From CBCYMI01 sp965183855 (lineage in GTDB: Bacteria; Pseudomonadota; Alphaproteobacteria; Caulobacterales; Maricaulaceae), in the NCBI GenBank assembly GCA_965183855.1, contig CBCYMI010000003.1, positions 4,722 through 68,721 on the forward strand: a stretch of DNA of 64,000 nucleotides, read 5' to 3'. The notes under the pieces are model-generated. The model worked only from the letters and a program-made list of their open reading frames with translations, had not been told where the DNA came from and ran no database searches. Positions within the stretch are counted from its first letter, which is position 1; the number at the start of each line of letters is the position of its first letter. The position numbers and the translations under genes are program-made. This document shows positions 1-9,425 of the stretch, in pieces.

Positions 1-45
1 GATTGATTTAAGAATAAAGCATATGCCTATTTTATAGATTACCCA

Positions 46-73
46 ATATTCCCGAAAATGGAGAAGGGAATAT
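46..73. promoter_or_regulatory. Hairpin-forming inverted repeat upstream of rne
   Basis: Eight-base arms (ATATTCCC and GGGAATAT) are separated by 12 bases. The stem lies about 230 bases before the RNase E start. It could be a terminator of a gene outside the window or part of the rne leader; no T-run follows on the plus strand, so a simple intrinsic terminator is not supported. Nothing else is recognised in bases 1-299; a short open frame from 155 overlaps rne and has no family features. Confidence 0.3.
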
Positions 74-299
74 GATGAAAAACAAATGATTAGTACAGAA
101 AACAGAGTCACTAATTTAAAAATTGAACAGTAGAAATTAGACAAGAGAATCATAATGCATTGTATCAAAAAATATTTTTTACAAGATTATACGTCAATGG
201 ATACAGATGCATTTTATTATTACTACTCAGCATTTATTCCAGATTTTAAATCTATTAATTATCACAGATTGGAAAAGCTGAGTGTCGGAGATTATAAAA

Positions 300-2888
300 A
301 TGTTAAGAAAAATGCTTATAGATGCAGCTTATCCAGAGGAAACAAGAGTTGCTATTATTAATGAACAAGGGAAAATAGAAGATTTTAATTTTGAAAATCA
401 TAACAAGAAACAATTAAGAGGGGATATTTATCTTGCAAAGGTATCAAGAGTAGAGCCATCTCTTCAAGCTGTTTTTGTAGAATATGGTGGCAATCGGCAA
501 GGGTTTTTACCTTTTAATGAAATTCATCCTGATTATTATCAAATTCCATATGAAGATCGAGTCAAAATTTTAGAAGAAGAAGCCCTGCACGCTTCAGAAG
601 ATGAAGAAATAGAAGAGATAGAAAAACCAAAAGAAACACTCGACCCTGACCTAAAAATAGATGAAACGCTTAATTCAGATCTTAATTTAGAAGATGAAGA
701 AATAGAAAATACAGCTCGAAACCGTCATAAAGTCTTAAAAAACTATAAAGTACAAGAAGTCATTAAACGCAGACAAATTATTCTTATACAAGTTGTCAAG
801 GAAGAAAGAGGAAATAAAGGAGCCGCGCTTACAACCTATATATCTTTAGCTGGACGCTATTGTGTGTTAATGCCAAATACGCCAAGAGGCGGTGGCGTTT
901 CCAGAAAAATAACAAATGCAAATGACCGAAATAAACTTAAATCAACCATTCAAGGATTAAATGTCCCAAACGGTATGGGATTAATCATCAGAACAGCAGG
1001 CTCAAAACGTACAAAAGCTGAAATCAAACGTGATTATGACTATCTTATGAGACTTTGGCATACAATTCGTGAAAATACTTTAAAAGCCGTAGCTCCAACA
1101 TTAATTCACGAAGAAGGCAGTTTAGTAAAGCGTGCCATTCGAGATCTATATGATCGCAGTGTAGGTCTAATTCTTGTTGAGGGAGAAACGGCTTACAAGG
1201 AAGCAAAAACATTTATAAAAATGCTGATGCCAAGTCATGCCAAAAAAGTACAACCTTATATCCGTACAAATGCGCTTCCAATTTTTTCAGAATATCATCT
1301 GGAAGAACAATTAGATCTTATTTTCAACCCAGTTGTTCCTCTTGAATCAGGCGGATATCTTGTTATTCATCATACAGAAGCATTAATTGCTATCGATGTT
1401 AATTCTGGACGTTATACACAAGAAAGAAATATTGAAAAAACGGCTCTTAAAACGAATCTTGAAGCTTCTGTAGAAATTGCAAGACAAATGCGTCTTAGAG
1501 ATCTTGCAGGATTGATTGTTATCGATTTCATTGATATGGAAGAAATAAAAAACAACCGTACAGTTGAGAAAAAAATTAAGGATACGCTTAAAAACGATAG
1601 AGCACGCATTCAAATTAAAAATATTTCCCCTTTTGGTTTAATGGAAATCTCACGTCAAAGAAGACGAGTAGGTATTTTTGATTTAACCAGTGAAACTTGT
1701 GAACACTGTCAAGGAACAGGTTATATCAGGTCAGAAGCACCAAGCGTTTTAAGAGCACTAAGAGAATTAGAAAAACAAGCCATTCAGCAAGAAAATCAGG
1801 TTTTATATCTTAAAGCAAATCATTCCATTACTTTAAATATTCTGAATGAAAAACGGAATAGACTTAGCGAAATAGAAACCCGTTATCATGTGACAATAAA
1901 AGTAGAAATTAGCACTGATTTAGGATTTAAAGGTTATTTAATTAGCTCAGATAAAAATTTAAAAAATAAGTCCATAAATCATTTGAAAGATAAAAGGGAA
2001 AACCTTGAAAACACTCAGCATTCATCACATTCTATATATAAAAAGCAACCAAAAAGAAACAAACACAGCACAGCAGATCAAGAATATAAAAGAAACACAT
2101 TCAATCCAAATCAGAAATCTAGAAATAAAAAACAGACAAAGAGAAAACAGGGAAATAGTATAAATCAACCAAAACTTAATATAGAAAAACAAATCATGTC
2201 AGAACCAGAAGGCATGAAAATATTAGATGATTCTGCCTATAATAAACTAAACTCTCAAGAAACCAAAGCAAAAACAGCGCTTGATGAGCGCTCTGAAACA
2301 AAAGTAAAGTCAAAAAAACAAACAGCTAAAACCAAAACAATAAATCAAAAACAACCCTCTAATTTTGCACTAAAATCGGAGCCAAAAGAGATTAAAACAA
2401 AACAAGAAGTAATAGAAGAAACATTGAAACAACAGACACCTATTTCTCCAAAGAAAATACAAAAAAAAGCTGTCGAGTCTAAACCTAAAACAAACTCAAG
2501 CAAACGAATGGTTCGAAATAGAAAAAATACTCAGCTAAAAGAAAACGAAATTTCTGTAGATAACGCAAAAATGGCTCAAAACAAGCAGAATACACTGGAA
2601 AAAGGAAATACAAATTCTTCAGAAAAAATAAAAATGGCGCAAAACAGACCAAATACACCGAAAAAAGGAAATACAAATCCCTCAGAAAAAACAAAAATGG
2701 CGCAAAACAAACCAAATATACCGAAAAAAGGAAATACAAATTCCTCAGAAAAAACAAAAACAGCCCAAAGCAAGCAGGATAATACTCAGTTAAAAGAAGA
2801 AACAAACCTTCATAAAATACCCATTCCAAAAAACACAAAGAAAGATCAAAAGCCTCCTAAAAAAGGATGGTGGCAAAAAGGATTTTAA
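300..2888 (+). CDS. rne: Ribonuclease E/G family endoribonuclease (RNase E)
   Basis: Single-strand endoribonuclease for rRNA processing and mRNA decay, the expected scaffold of the degradosome. The N-terminus MLIDAAYPEETRVAI is typical of alphaproteobacterial RNase E. The S1 domain (about 30-170) carries an acidic insertion. Putative catalytic aspartates are D366 (AIDVNSGR) and D409 (IVIDFIDM), and the zinc-link cysteines are C467 and C470 in CEHCQGTG. After about residue 560 the protein becomes a long Lys/Asn/Gln-rich disordered tail with three near-identical 21-residue repeats (coordinates about 2566-2760), ending in the conserved GWWQKGF. ATG300 is preferred over GTG282 because GGAG lies about 10 bases upstream. 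The next gene starts 5 bases after the stop. Length of 862 aa is normal for the family. Confidence 0.96.
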   Translation: MLRKMLIDAAYPEETRVAIINEQGKIEDFNFENHNKKQLRGDIYLAKVSRVEPSLQAVFVEYGGNRQGFLPFNEIHPDYYQIPYEDRVKILEEEALHASEDEEIEEIEKPKETLDPDLKIDETLNSDLNLEDEEIENTARNRHKVLKNYKVQEVIKRRQIILIQVVKEERGNKGAALTTYISLAGRYCVLMPNTPRGGGVSRKITNANDRNKLKSTIQGLNVPNGMGLIIRTAGSKRTKAEIKRDYDYLMRLWHTIRENTLKAVAPTLIHEEGSLVKRAIRDLYDRSVGLILVEGETAYKEAKTFIKMLMPSHAKKVQPYIRTNALPIFSEYHLEEQLDLIFNPVVPLESGGYLVIHHTEALIAIDVNSGRYTQERNIEKTALKTNLEASVEIARQMRLRDLAGLIVIDFIDMEEIKNNRTVEKKIKDTLKNDRARIQIKNISPFGLMEISRQRRRVGIFDLTSETCEHCQGTGYIRSEAPSVLRALRELEKQAIQQENQVLYLKANHSITLNILNEKRNRLSEIETRYHVTIKVEISTDLGFKGYLISSDKNLKNKSINHLKDKRENLENTQHSSHSIYKKQPKRNKHSTADQEYKRNTFNPNQKSRNKKQTKRKQGNSINQPKLNIEKQIMSEPEGMKILDDSAYNKLNSQETKAKTALDERSETKVKSKKQTAKTKTINQKQPSNFALKSEPKEIKTKQEVIEETLKQQTPISPKKIQKKAVESKPKTNSSKRMVRNRKNTQLKENEISVDNAKMAQNKQNTLEKGNTNSSEKIKMAQNRPNTPKKGNTNPSEKTKMAQNKPNIPKKGNTNSSEKTKTAQSKQDNTQLKEETNLHKIPIPKNTKKDQKPPKKGWWQKGF

Positions 2889-2893
2889 AGATT

Positions 2894-4273
2894 ATGTATA
2901 AGTTTAGATATTATCAGATTGTTTTATATTTATTAATCGTTTTTTTTATAAATTTTCTGATAGTATCGTCTGCCTTATCCAAAGGGTTAACTATCATCCG
3001 AGATGCAGAAACAGAAGAACTTCTTCAAAAATATACAAATCCCATTCTTGAAGCGGCCGAGCTAAATAAGAATCATGTTGGATTATATATTATTGGAAGT
3101 AACGAATTAAATGCGTTTGTTTCACACGGACAAAATATATTTATCTATACAGGTTTAATTCTGGCAACTGAAACACCCAATGAACTTAAAGGGGTGATTG
3201 CTCACGAAACAGGACATATTGCAGGCGGACATTTAGCACGTTCAAATAAAGCTTTATCAGCAGCAACAGGGGTTGGTTTAACAACTCTTGCTATTGGTCT
3301 TGCAGCTGCTTTATTAGGAAGCCCTGGTGCAGCAATTGCTATTTTGGGCTCAGCCCCACAATTTGCATCCATTAATCTTGCCAGCTATACAAGAATACAA
3401 GAATCAAGCGCAGATCAGGCAGCTCTTGATTATTTAACTCTATCGGAACAATCCGGACAAGGATTATTGGATTTTTTTAATACTTTCAGATATCAAGAGC
3501 TCGTCTCAAATAGCCGTCGTTACCAGTATTTCAGATCACACCCTTTATCGTCTGACCGTATTGCAGCCTTACAGCAAAAATTAAAACAAAGTCCTTTTAA
3601 GAATCGAAAAGATACAGATTCAGAACTTAAGGAATTTGAAATTATTAAAGCAAAATTATACGGATATATCCGTACACCTCAAGAAACATTTCAAACCTAT
3701 CCAGAAACAGATCAATCTATTAAAGCATATTATGCTCGTACATTTGCCTATTTAAAAATGGGAGATAAAAAACTTGCACTAAAAGAAATTAATATATTGA
3801 TTTCAAAAAACTCTCAAAACCCTTATTTTTATGAAACAAAGGGGCAAATTTATTTTGAAACTGGTCAAGCAAAACTTGCAATAAAATCATATGAAAAAGC
3901 GGTTTCCTTAAAACCTAATTCAGCTTTGTTAATGATTTCACTTGCTCAGGCATTATTGGCAGACGATTCAAAACAGCATGCAAAAAGAGCGATACAACTT
4001 TTAAATAAAGCGCTTGAAATTGAAAAAGAAGATTCAATGGCTTGGTACCAATTATCTATTGCTTATGAGGCATTAAAAAAGACAGATTTGGCAAAACTTG
4101 CGATTGCCGAACAAGCTTTTGCATTAGGAGACTTTAGACGCGCAAACATATTTGCAAATCGAGCGAAATCATTGCTTGACAAAAATACATCTCATTGGCT
4201 AAGGGCAAATGATATCATCATTATTACAGATCTTAAACTAAAGCATAAAAAAAACCAACAATATCAGAAATAA
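2894..4273 (+). CDS. M48 family metalloprotease with TPR repeats (BepA/YfgC-like)
   Basis: Predicted periplasmic zinc metalloprotease involved in outer-membrane protein quality control. A hydrophobic signal sequence occupies roughly residues 5-30. The zinc motif HETGH is at residues 104-108, and the downstream third ligand region is probably QESSADQAALDYL. The C-terminal half (from about 290) has tetratricopeptide-like helices, as in BepA. ATG2894 is chosen because it lies just downstream of the rne stop; an alternative GTG at 2867 would overlap rne. It probably belongs to one transcription unit with rne and the DsbA-like gene that follows after 20 bases. Family assignment is strong; the client proteins are inferred only from BepA homology. 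Confidence 0.9.
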   Translation: MYKFRYYQIVLYLLIVFFINFLIVSSALSKGLTIIRDAETEELLQKYTNPILEAAELNKNHVGLYIIGSNELNAFVSHGQNIFIYTGLILATETPNELKGVIAHETGHIAGGHLARSNKALSAATGVGLTTLAIGLAAALLGSPGAAIAILGSAPQFASINLASYTRIQESSADQAALDYLTLSEQSGQGLLDFFNTFRYQELVSNSRRYQYFRSHPLSSDRIAALQQKLKQSPFKNRKDTDSELKEFEIIKAKLYGYIRTPQETFQTYPETDQSIKAYYARTFAYLKMGDKKLALKEINILISKNSQNPYFYETKGQIYFETGQAKLAIKSYEKAVSLKPNSALLMISLAQALLADDSKQHAKRAIQLLNKALEIEKEDSMAWYQLSIAYEALKKTDLAKLAIAEQAFALGDFRRANIFANRAKSLLDKNTSHWLRANDIIIITDLKLKHKKNQQYQK

Positions 4274-4293
4274 TCTATTTACAGGAATTTACT

Positions 4294-5064
4294 ATGAAAT
4301 TTAAATCTTTAAACTCAATATATATCTTATTTGTTTTTTGTTTTTCATCAATTATGGCATATTCTCCTGCTCTTTGTGCGAATATAAAAATTAAAACCAC
4401 AGCCTCTTCTTTCAAACAATCTGCACGTAATATTCTTCCTGAAAACATAGCTCAGATTTCCTATTATACAAAACAAACAGATAAAAAAGATATAAATCAG
4501 GAAAAACCGACTTTGAAAAAACAAAAAGCAAACCCTTTATATTATGATCAGGAAGATTATAAGGTTGGACCAGATCATGCCAAGGTAAAAATTATAGAAT
4601 TTTTCGATTATAATTGTGGATATTGTAAAATTTCTTCAAATTGGGTTTATGATATAATCAAAAAATGCCCGAATGATGTTCAGATAATCTTTAAAGAATT
4701 GCCTATTTTAGAACAAAAAACACATTCTTCCAAACTCGCCGCAAAAGCTGCTTTAAGTGCTGGAAAACAAGGAAAATATTATCCCTTTCATCTTGCCTTA
4801 ATGAAACATAAAGGAAAAATTACCAAAGCATTTCTTGAAAAAACAGCACATGAGCTTGACCTAAACCTCGAACTATTCCTAAAAGAAATGGAAAACCCAG
4901 AACTAACCGCTTATCTTGATCGCACATTCGAGATTGCAAAAAAGCTTGAAGTTTCTGGTACTCCTTTTTTTAAAATTAATTCTCGGACGGTCAAAGGAGC
5001 CAATATCCAGATGTTGAATTCATTCTTAAATATGGAACTTGATCAACAAGATAAGAGTAATTAA
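4294..5064 (+). CDS. DsbA-family thiol:disulfide oxidoreductase, periplasmic
   Basis: Thioredoxin-fold protein of 256 aa with an N-terminal signal peptide (residues about 1-29), a variable Lys-rich linker, then a DsbA/Com1-type domain. The active-site CGYC is at residues 108-111 and the cis-proline loop SGTPFF has P224. CxYC with this layout fits alphaproteobacterial DsbA-like proteins that catalyse or isomerise disulfides in the periplasm. It follows the M48 protease by 20 bases with a plausible AGGAA ribosome site, suggesting cotranscription in an envelope-maintenance unit. Which Dsb role it plays (oxidase or isomerase) cannot be decided from sequence. Confidence 0.9.
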   Translation: MKFKSLNSIYILFVFCFSSIMAYSPALCANIKIKTTASSFKQSARNILPENIAQISYYTKQTDKKDINQEKPTLKKQKANPLYYDQEDYKVGPDHAKVKIIEFFDYNCGYCKISSNWVYDIIKKCPNDVQIIFKELPILEQKTHSSKLAAKAALSAGKQGKYYPFHLALMKHKGKITKAFLEKTAHELDLNLELFLKEMENPELTAYLDRTFEIAKKLEVSGTPFFKINSRTVKGANIQMLNSFLNMELDQQDKSN

Positions 5065-5131
5065 ATTTTACTGTTTAATCTTGAATATAATCAGGATGCT
5101 TTCTGATACGAAAGATTATATTCCAAATGAT

Positions 5132-5168
5132 TCTGGAACATTGAAAAATAGGATCTCAATGTTCCAGA
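5132..5168. repeat. Perfect 13-bp inverted repeat downstream of the dsbA-like gene
   Basis: The arms TCTGGAACATTGA and TCAATGTTCCAGA are exact reverse complements around an 11-base loop, 67 bases after the dsbA-like stop. It can form a strong hairpin and may mark the end of the rne-M48-dsbA transcript, but no T-run follows. The remaining gap (5169-5536) is very AT-rich with no gene that I can support. Confidence 0.5.
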
Positions 5169-5536
5169 TAAACAATACGTATAGCTGAACTCTCAAATAA
5201 TCTGTATCTATTCAGTTAGAATTTCAATTAGAACTCTCTTCTATCCCTCCCCAGAGAATAATGATAAACTTTAGCACCCATAATAATTACTCTAAAATAA
5301 ATAGAGAATTTTTATGGAATAAGAATATAATATTTCTTTGTCAAGAACTTATAAATATAATACTTTTATAAAATAAACATGTCATAAACTTTTATTTATA
5401 TAAAAAATTAAAAAATATTATTATTTTTTTTTATAACCATGTGAGTATTTAAAATATAAATTATAAATATATTTTATATTTTTATTAGTTAAATTAGTTA
5501 AATCAGATCATCATATTAAACAACCAAAAGCTTTAA

Positions 5537-6221
5537 GGGCTGTTCCATTTAATTAATATATTGTTTGCTTCATTATTTTATTGGTTTCAATTACATTTTT
5601 GGTTTTGAAGTGTTAAACTGCCAGACACATTCCCTCAAGAAACTCCAAAATGCTCTTGAGGCTACACTCTTGAATTTTGCGCTTATCGTATTTGCTCTGA
5701 TTCCAAAATTTCTCAATTGCGTTAATGTGATAATGCTTTTCTGCAAATAGCTTTGACTGATTGATACAAGCATTGCTTAAAACTGCTCACATCCAATGCA
5801 TGATACCCAAACAATCCGTATAAACAATGCGATCTTTGCGTTCAATAATGGGCATTAAATCTTATTTGAGTTATATCATGGTATACACCTCATACCCACA
5901 CTTTAGCAAAGCACAAAAACAACCCCTTTCTTGCCACATCTTTTACATGCCGAGCTTTGCAAACACTGCCAAACATCTCTCATCAATTTCAATCTCACTC
6001 CCGAAACTTTTATGAGATTCTGGCTTTATTTGAAAAGCAATCCTTTCGTAAAATTGTTGAAAGAAATAGAGCGGTCTCTTGCGATTTATATCAACCCGTT
6101 CGGTTACACAATATGTTGTCATGCCCGAAACAATAAACGTTTCTATCAGCTCGCTTTGTTTAAAATCTGCTCTTTCTCATACCTCCTCAGATAACAAATC
6201 TCAGTTATCTAGAACAGCTCC
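5537..6221 (-). mobile_element. Degenerate IS1595-type insertion sequence, copy A
   Basis: The ends share an inverted GCTGTTC core (left GGGCTGTTCC, right reverse complement GGAGCTGTTC), giving an element of about 685 bp. The minus strand encodes disconnected transposase fragments, including a C-terminal stretch related to the IS1595 pattern in which a 'xxFWxQAK' block precedes 'FLxECxWxFN' (here SFLRECVWQFN). Several stops and frameshifts interrupt it, so it is not active. A second copy in opposite orientation lies at 54753-55461 and aligns along its whole length by eye. Short open frames on the plus strand here are shadows. Confidence 0.75.
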
Positions 6222-6391
6222 AAACTTTAAATATATCAAAAAACACAATTATGATATAATATATGATAAAATAGAAGTAAGTTTCAGAATTTGAAAAATA
6301 CGTATTTTATTATAATTAACCGATCGAATCTGTTTTTTCCGATCGTTTAAATACATATAAAAGAGATAAAAATAATTTGAGAAAATAAATA

Positions 6392-6490
6392 TTATTTCAA
6401 ATAATCTGAAATATAATCAATCAAACGCTTTGTTAAAGAATGTCTACGACTTGTATCTGACCATATAGCATAAATTTCCAAATCAGGCAT
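6392..6490 (-). pseudogene. LysR-type regulator, C-terminal remnant
   Basis: About 32 codons on the minus strand read MPDLEIYAIWSDTSRRHSLT and continue to a stop at 6392-6394. This matches the end of LysR substrate-binding domains, where '(P)xLxIYAVW' followed by a terminal 'xxFIDxL' helix is common. No upstream part is present: the frame is cut at about 6490, directly against the PhzF-like tail on the other strand. Too short for certainty, but the two facing remnants suggest a deletion junction. Confidence 0.5.
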
Positions 6491-6494
6491 AGAG

Positions 6495-6716
6495 TATGAA
6501 TTTCGTTATTTTATACCTCAATATGGAATATTGGAAGGAAAAGCAACAGGCTCTGCAAATGCTATTTTATTAGCTTATTGGATTGACAGAATAAAACAGT
6601 CTTTCTTTCGATCATTACAATTATCACCAGATAGAGCACTTCATTTAGGTAAATTTCATAATAACAAATTATGGATTAGTGGTCGTATTATTGATTTTTC
6701 CCAAAATATCAAATAA
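6495..6716 (+). pseudogene. PhzF-family isomerase/epimerase, C-terminal remnant
   Basis: The frame reads YEFRYFIPQYGILEGKATGS and runs to a stop at 6714-6716. PhzF-family proteins (phenazine biosynthesis-like epimerases) end with an 'SRFFAP..G..EDPVTGSA' block, a helix, then 'G..V.v.G'; the remnant has RYFIPQYGI, ATGSAN and LWISGRI in that order. The N-terminal two thirds are missing, so it should be non-functional. It abuts a LysR tail on the opposite strand at about 6491 and ends 17 bases before egtB. Confidence 0.6.
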
Positions 6717-6733
6717 ACTAAGAGAGGGTGTAC

Positions 6734-7996
6734 ATGCAAAATAAAAAAGAAATACTTATAACAGACTTTCTGTCTATTCGTAAAAACAGTGAGAAATTCA
6801 CAGTGGATTTACAAATAGAGGATTATGGTCTGCAAGCTATTACAGAAACCAATCCTGCAAAATGGCATCTTGCTCATACCAGCTGGTTTTTTGAAACCTT
6901 TTTACTTAACCCTTTTTTACCAAATTATAAATGCTTTCATCCTGAATATGAAACCTTGTTTAATTCCTATTATGCTCTCATTGGAACGCCTTTTGAACGT
7001 TCAAAGCGTGGATTATTATCAAGACCCGTTGTTAAGGAAGTTTATAAGTATAGAACTTATATTACAGATCATGTTCCAATCCTTCTTAAACACGTGTTTA
7101 ATGATGAGATCGCAAACAGATTAGAACTTGGAATTCAGCATGAAATGCAGTACCAAGAATTATTTTTTACAGATATAAAATATAATTTTTTCCAAAATCC
7201 ACTTAGACCAACCTATAGAGAACTTACAAAACCAAACATCAAATTTTCTAAAAACAATACAGAAGATTGGCAAAGTTTTCCAGCCAAGCTCATTCAATGT
7301 GGAATCCCTGATACCTCAACAGAGTTTCACTTTGATAATAAAACCCCCTCTCATCCAGTCTGGCTACAACCCTTTGCAATTCATAAAACACTAGTTACAA
7401 ATGCTCACTATCTAGAATTTATAGAAAATGATGGATATTCAAGACAGGAATTATGGCTCAGTGATGGGTGGGATTTTATTCAAGAAAATCATATCAACGC
7501 CTCTTTATGTTGGGAGAAAAATGAAAAAGAATGGAATATGTTTACATTAACTGGCATGCAGTCTGTCAATCCTAAATCACCTATTTGCCATGTAAGCTAT
7601 TATGAAGCAGATGCATTTGCTCGCTGGAAAAACTGCCGACTACCAACAGAATTTGAATGGGAACATGCCACCACAAGCTTGCCTGTTCAAGGAAAAGATT
7701 TATCCTCTGATATCCTCCATCCAATTCCTACAAAATCAGGGGATAATCTATCACAATTTTACGGAGATGTCTGGGAATGGACTTCAAGTGCCTATAGCCC
7801 CTATCCTGGATTTCGACCCAATAAAGATGCTATTGGAGAATATAATGGTAAATTTATGAGCAATCAATTTATACTTCGTGGTGGCTCTTGTGTTACTCCT
7901 AAAAAACAAATACGCAAAACATATCGTAATTTTTTTCCACCGAATACTCGTTGGCAATTCTCAGGCATTCAACTTGCAAAGAATATTTCAATATGA
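6734..7996 (+). CDS. egtB: Ergothioneine sulfoxide synthase EgtB-like, with altered iron ligand
   Basis: EgtB is a non-heme iron enzyme that joins hercynine to a thiol donor with O2. The 420-aa protein has an N-terminal DinB-like bundle and a C-terminal FGE-sulfatase domain (CHVSYYEADAFARWKNCRLP, GDVWEWTSSAYSPYPGF, FILRGGSC, RWQFSGIQLA). The first histidine ligand lies in HLAHTSWFFE (H48). The second motif, normally HxxxHxE, is H136-E-M-Q-Y140-Q-E142: the second histidine is tyrosine (codon TAC at 7151-7153). ATG6734 follows AGAGAGGG; GTG6728 is an alternative. It overlaps egtD by four bases. The rest of the protein is well conserved and uninterrupted, so this is either recent inactivation or a variant active site. 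Confidence 0.88.
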   Translation: MQNKKEILITDFLSIRKNSEKFTVDLQIEDYGLQAITETNPAKWHLAHTSWFFETFLLNPFLPNYKCFHPEYETLFNSYYALIGTPFERSKRGLLSRPVVKEVYKYRTYITDHVPILLKHVFNDEIANRLELGIQHEMQYQELFFTDIKYNFFQNPLRPTYRELTKPNIKFSKNNTEDWQSFPAKLIQCGIPDTSTEFHFDNKTPSHPVWLQPFAIHKTLVTNAHYLEFIENDGYSRQELWLSDGWDFIQENHINASLCWEKNEKEWNMFTLTGMQSVNPKSPICHVSYYEADAFARWKNCRLPTEFEWEHATTSLPVQGKDLSSDILHPIPTKSGDNLSQFYGDVWEWTSSAYSPYPGFRPNKDAIGEYNGKFMSNQFILRGGSCVTPKKQIRKTYRNFFPPNTRWQFSGIQLAKNISI

Positions 7997-8928
7997 CAAA
8001 AGCAAGCATCACCAAAATTCAAAATGAAATTCTGGCAGGATTGTTAGCATCTCAAAAATGGATTTCTTCTAAATATTTTTATGATGATTATGGCTCCGCA
8101 TTATTTGAAAAGATTACATGCCTCCCTGAATATTATCTGACCAGAACCGAAGCCTCTATTTTAAACCATTATACACATGAAATTGCAGCGTGTTTTGAAA
8201 AAGAAGCTATCATTATTGAGCCTGGTGCAGGAAACTGTACAAAAATCAGACTCCTTATCCCCACCATTAAACCAAAAGCCTATATTGCACAGGACGTCTC
8301 TGCAAAACTCTTAAATAAATCCATTCAAAATCTTAAATCTGAATTTCCAGAACTTAGTATCATTGGTATTATTGGAGATTTTCTGCTTCCTATTAAACTT
8401 AAACAATCTTTTAAAAACAATAAAAAATATGTTTTTTATCCAGGTTCTACAATTGGAAATTTTTCTATACAAGACGCAATTTTATTTTTAAAAAGCATGC
8501 GAGCATTAATTGGTTCCAATGGAGGATTATTATTAGGTGCTGACCTTTATAATAAAGATATCCGAATATTGGAAGCGGCGTATAATGACGCTCAAGGCGT
8601 TACAGCTTCATTTAATTTAAATATTCTTAATCATATCAATACTTATCTCGATCAAAAAATTCGATTGGAGAATTTCAGACATTATGCATTTTATAATAAA
8701 TCCAAGAAATGTATAGAAATGTATCTGATTTCAAAAACAAATCATGAGTATGAGATTTTAGGAAATAAAATTACGTTTTCCAAAAATGAACCCATTCATA
8801 CTGAAAATTCTTATAAATATGGTAAGAAAGAGATTGAAAGCATGGCTCATACATCCAGTTTTAAAATAAAGCGATTTTGGAAAGATAAACGTAACTTATT
8901 CAGTGTCAGCTTTTTAAGTGCGGTATAA
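7993..8928 (+). CDS. egtD: L-histidine N(alpha)-methyltransferase EgtD
   Basis: SAM-dependent enzyme that trimethylates histidine to hercynine, the first step of ergothioneine synthesis. The 311-aa protein shows the EgtD-type pattern: an N-terminal substrate region (YDDYGSALFEKIT), the SAM-binding loop IIEPGAGNCTKI, FYPGSTIGNF, and a GGLLLGADLYNKD segment. Its ATG (7993-7995) overlaps the egtB stop in an ATGA junction, so the two are translationally coupled. No egtA, egtC or egtE is seen here, consistent with the short EgtB/EgtD-type operon known from other bacteria. Intact, with no lesions seen. Confidence 0.93.
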   Translation: MTKASITKIQNEILAGLLASQKWISSKYFYDDYGSALFEKITCLPEYYLTRTEASILNHYTHEIAACFEKEAIIIEPGAGNCTKIRLLIPTIKPKAYIAQDVSAKLLNKSIQNLKSEFPELSIIGIIGDFLLPIKLKQSFKNNKKYVFYPGSTIGNFSIQDAILFLKSMRALIGSNGGLLLGADLYNKDIRILEAAYNDAQGVTASFNLNILNHINTYLDQKIRLENFRHYAFYNKSKKCIEMYLISKTNHEYEILGNKITFSKNEPIHTENSYKYGKKEIESMAHTSSFKIKRFWKDKRNLFSVSFLSAV

Positions 8929-9008
8929 TTACAAATCCAATTTGAAAAAATACATATAATTTCTATCTTATGAGAAGAAGATTTGAGCCTTTTTGATCCT
9001 AAACTTAG

Positions 9009-9425
9009 CTAATCAGATTCTTCTAAAGAATTGGAATCTGCAATCTCTAAAAAGCGGGTTTTTACTTCAGGAAGATTCCATTTTATTTCAGTTGCGGAAT
9101 CTGGAGCTGAATAAATATTGCGTGCAATTTCATAGTCTTGTTTATTAAAAATATGGTAAAAAGGTAATGTGAACTCTAAATCATATTGATCAAATTTACT
9201 AACAGGGTTAAATATTTTTCTATAACTTTCTTTATCTGTCCCATTCATGTTTTTCTTTGTGCGTTTAGGATCTATTCTATAAAACATCATGTCAGGAGCA
9301 TATTTATTAAAAATATATCTTACTTTATTTTTTATCTCTTCTGTATTCTCATCTTTTTTACGATAAAGATAATCAAGGTTAATCGAAATAATATTAAATA
9401 AAATCAACACAGTCAATATTATCAA
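9009..9425 (-). CDS. Hypothetical membrane-anchored protein, possibly N-terminally truncated
   Basis: Unrecognised open frame of up to 138 aa. It begins with a hydrophobic segment (residues about 1-20, LTVLILFNIISINL), followed by a charged soluble part with no motif I know. The only usable starts are TTG codons, a stop lies two codons upstream of TTG9425, and no clear ribosome site is present, so the true N-terminus may be lost. It stands alone between egtD (convergent) and the tRNA. Treat as a low-confidence gene or remnant. Confidence 0.4.
   Translation of the reverse strand: MIILTVLILFNIISINLDYLYRKKDENTEEIKNKVRYIFNKYAPDMMFYRIDPKRTKKNMNGTDKESYRKIFNPVSKFDQYDLEFTLPFYHIFNKQDYEIARNIYSAPDSATEIKWNLPEVKTRFLEIADSNSLEESD

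Noticed and set aside
155..361. Open frame of 68 aa at the left edge
   Set aside because: It overlaps the rne start in another frame and has no ribosome site or family features; RNase E is the real gene.
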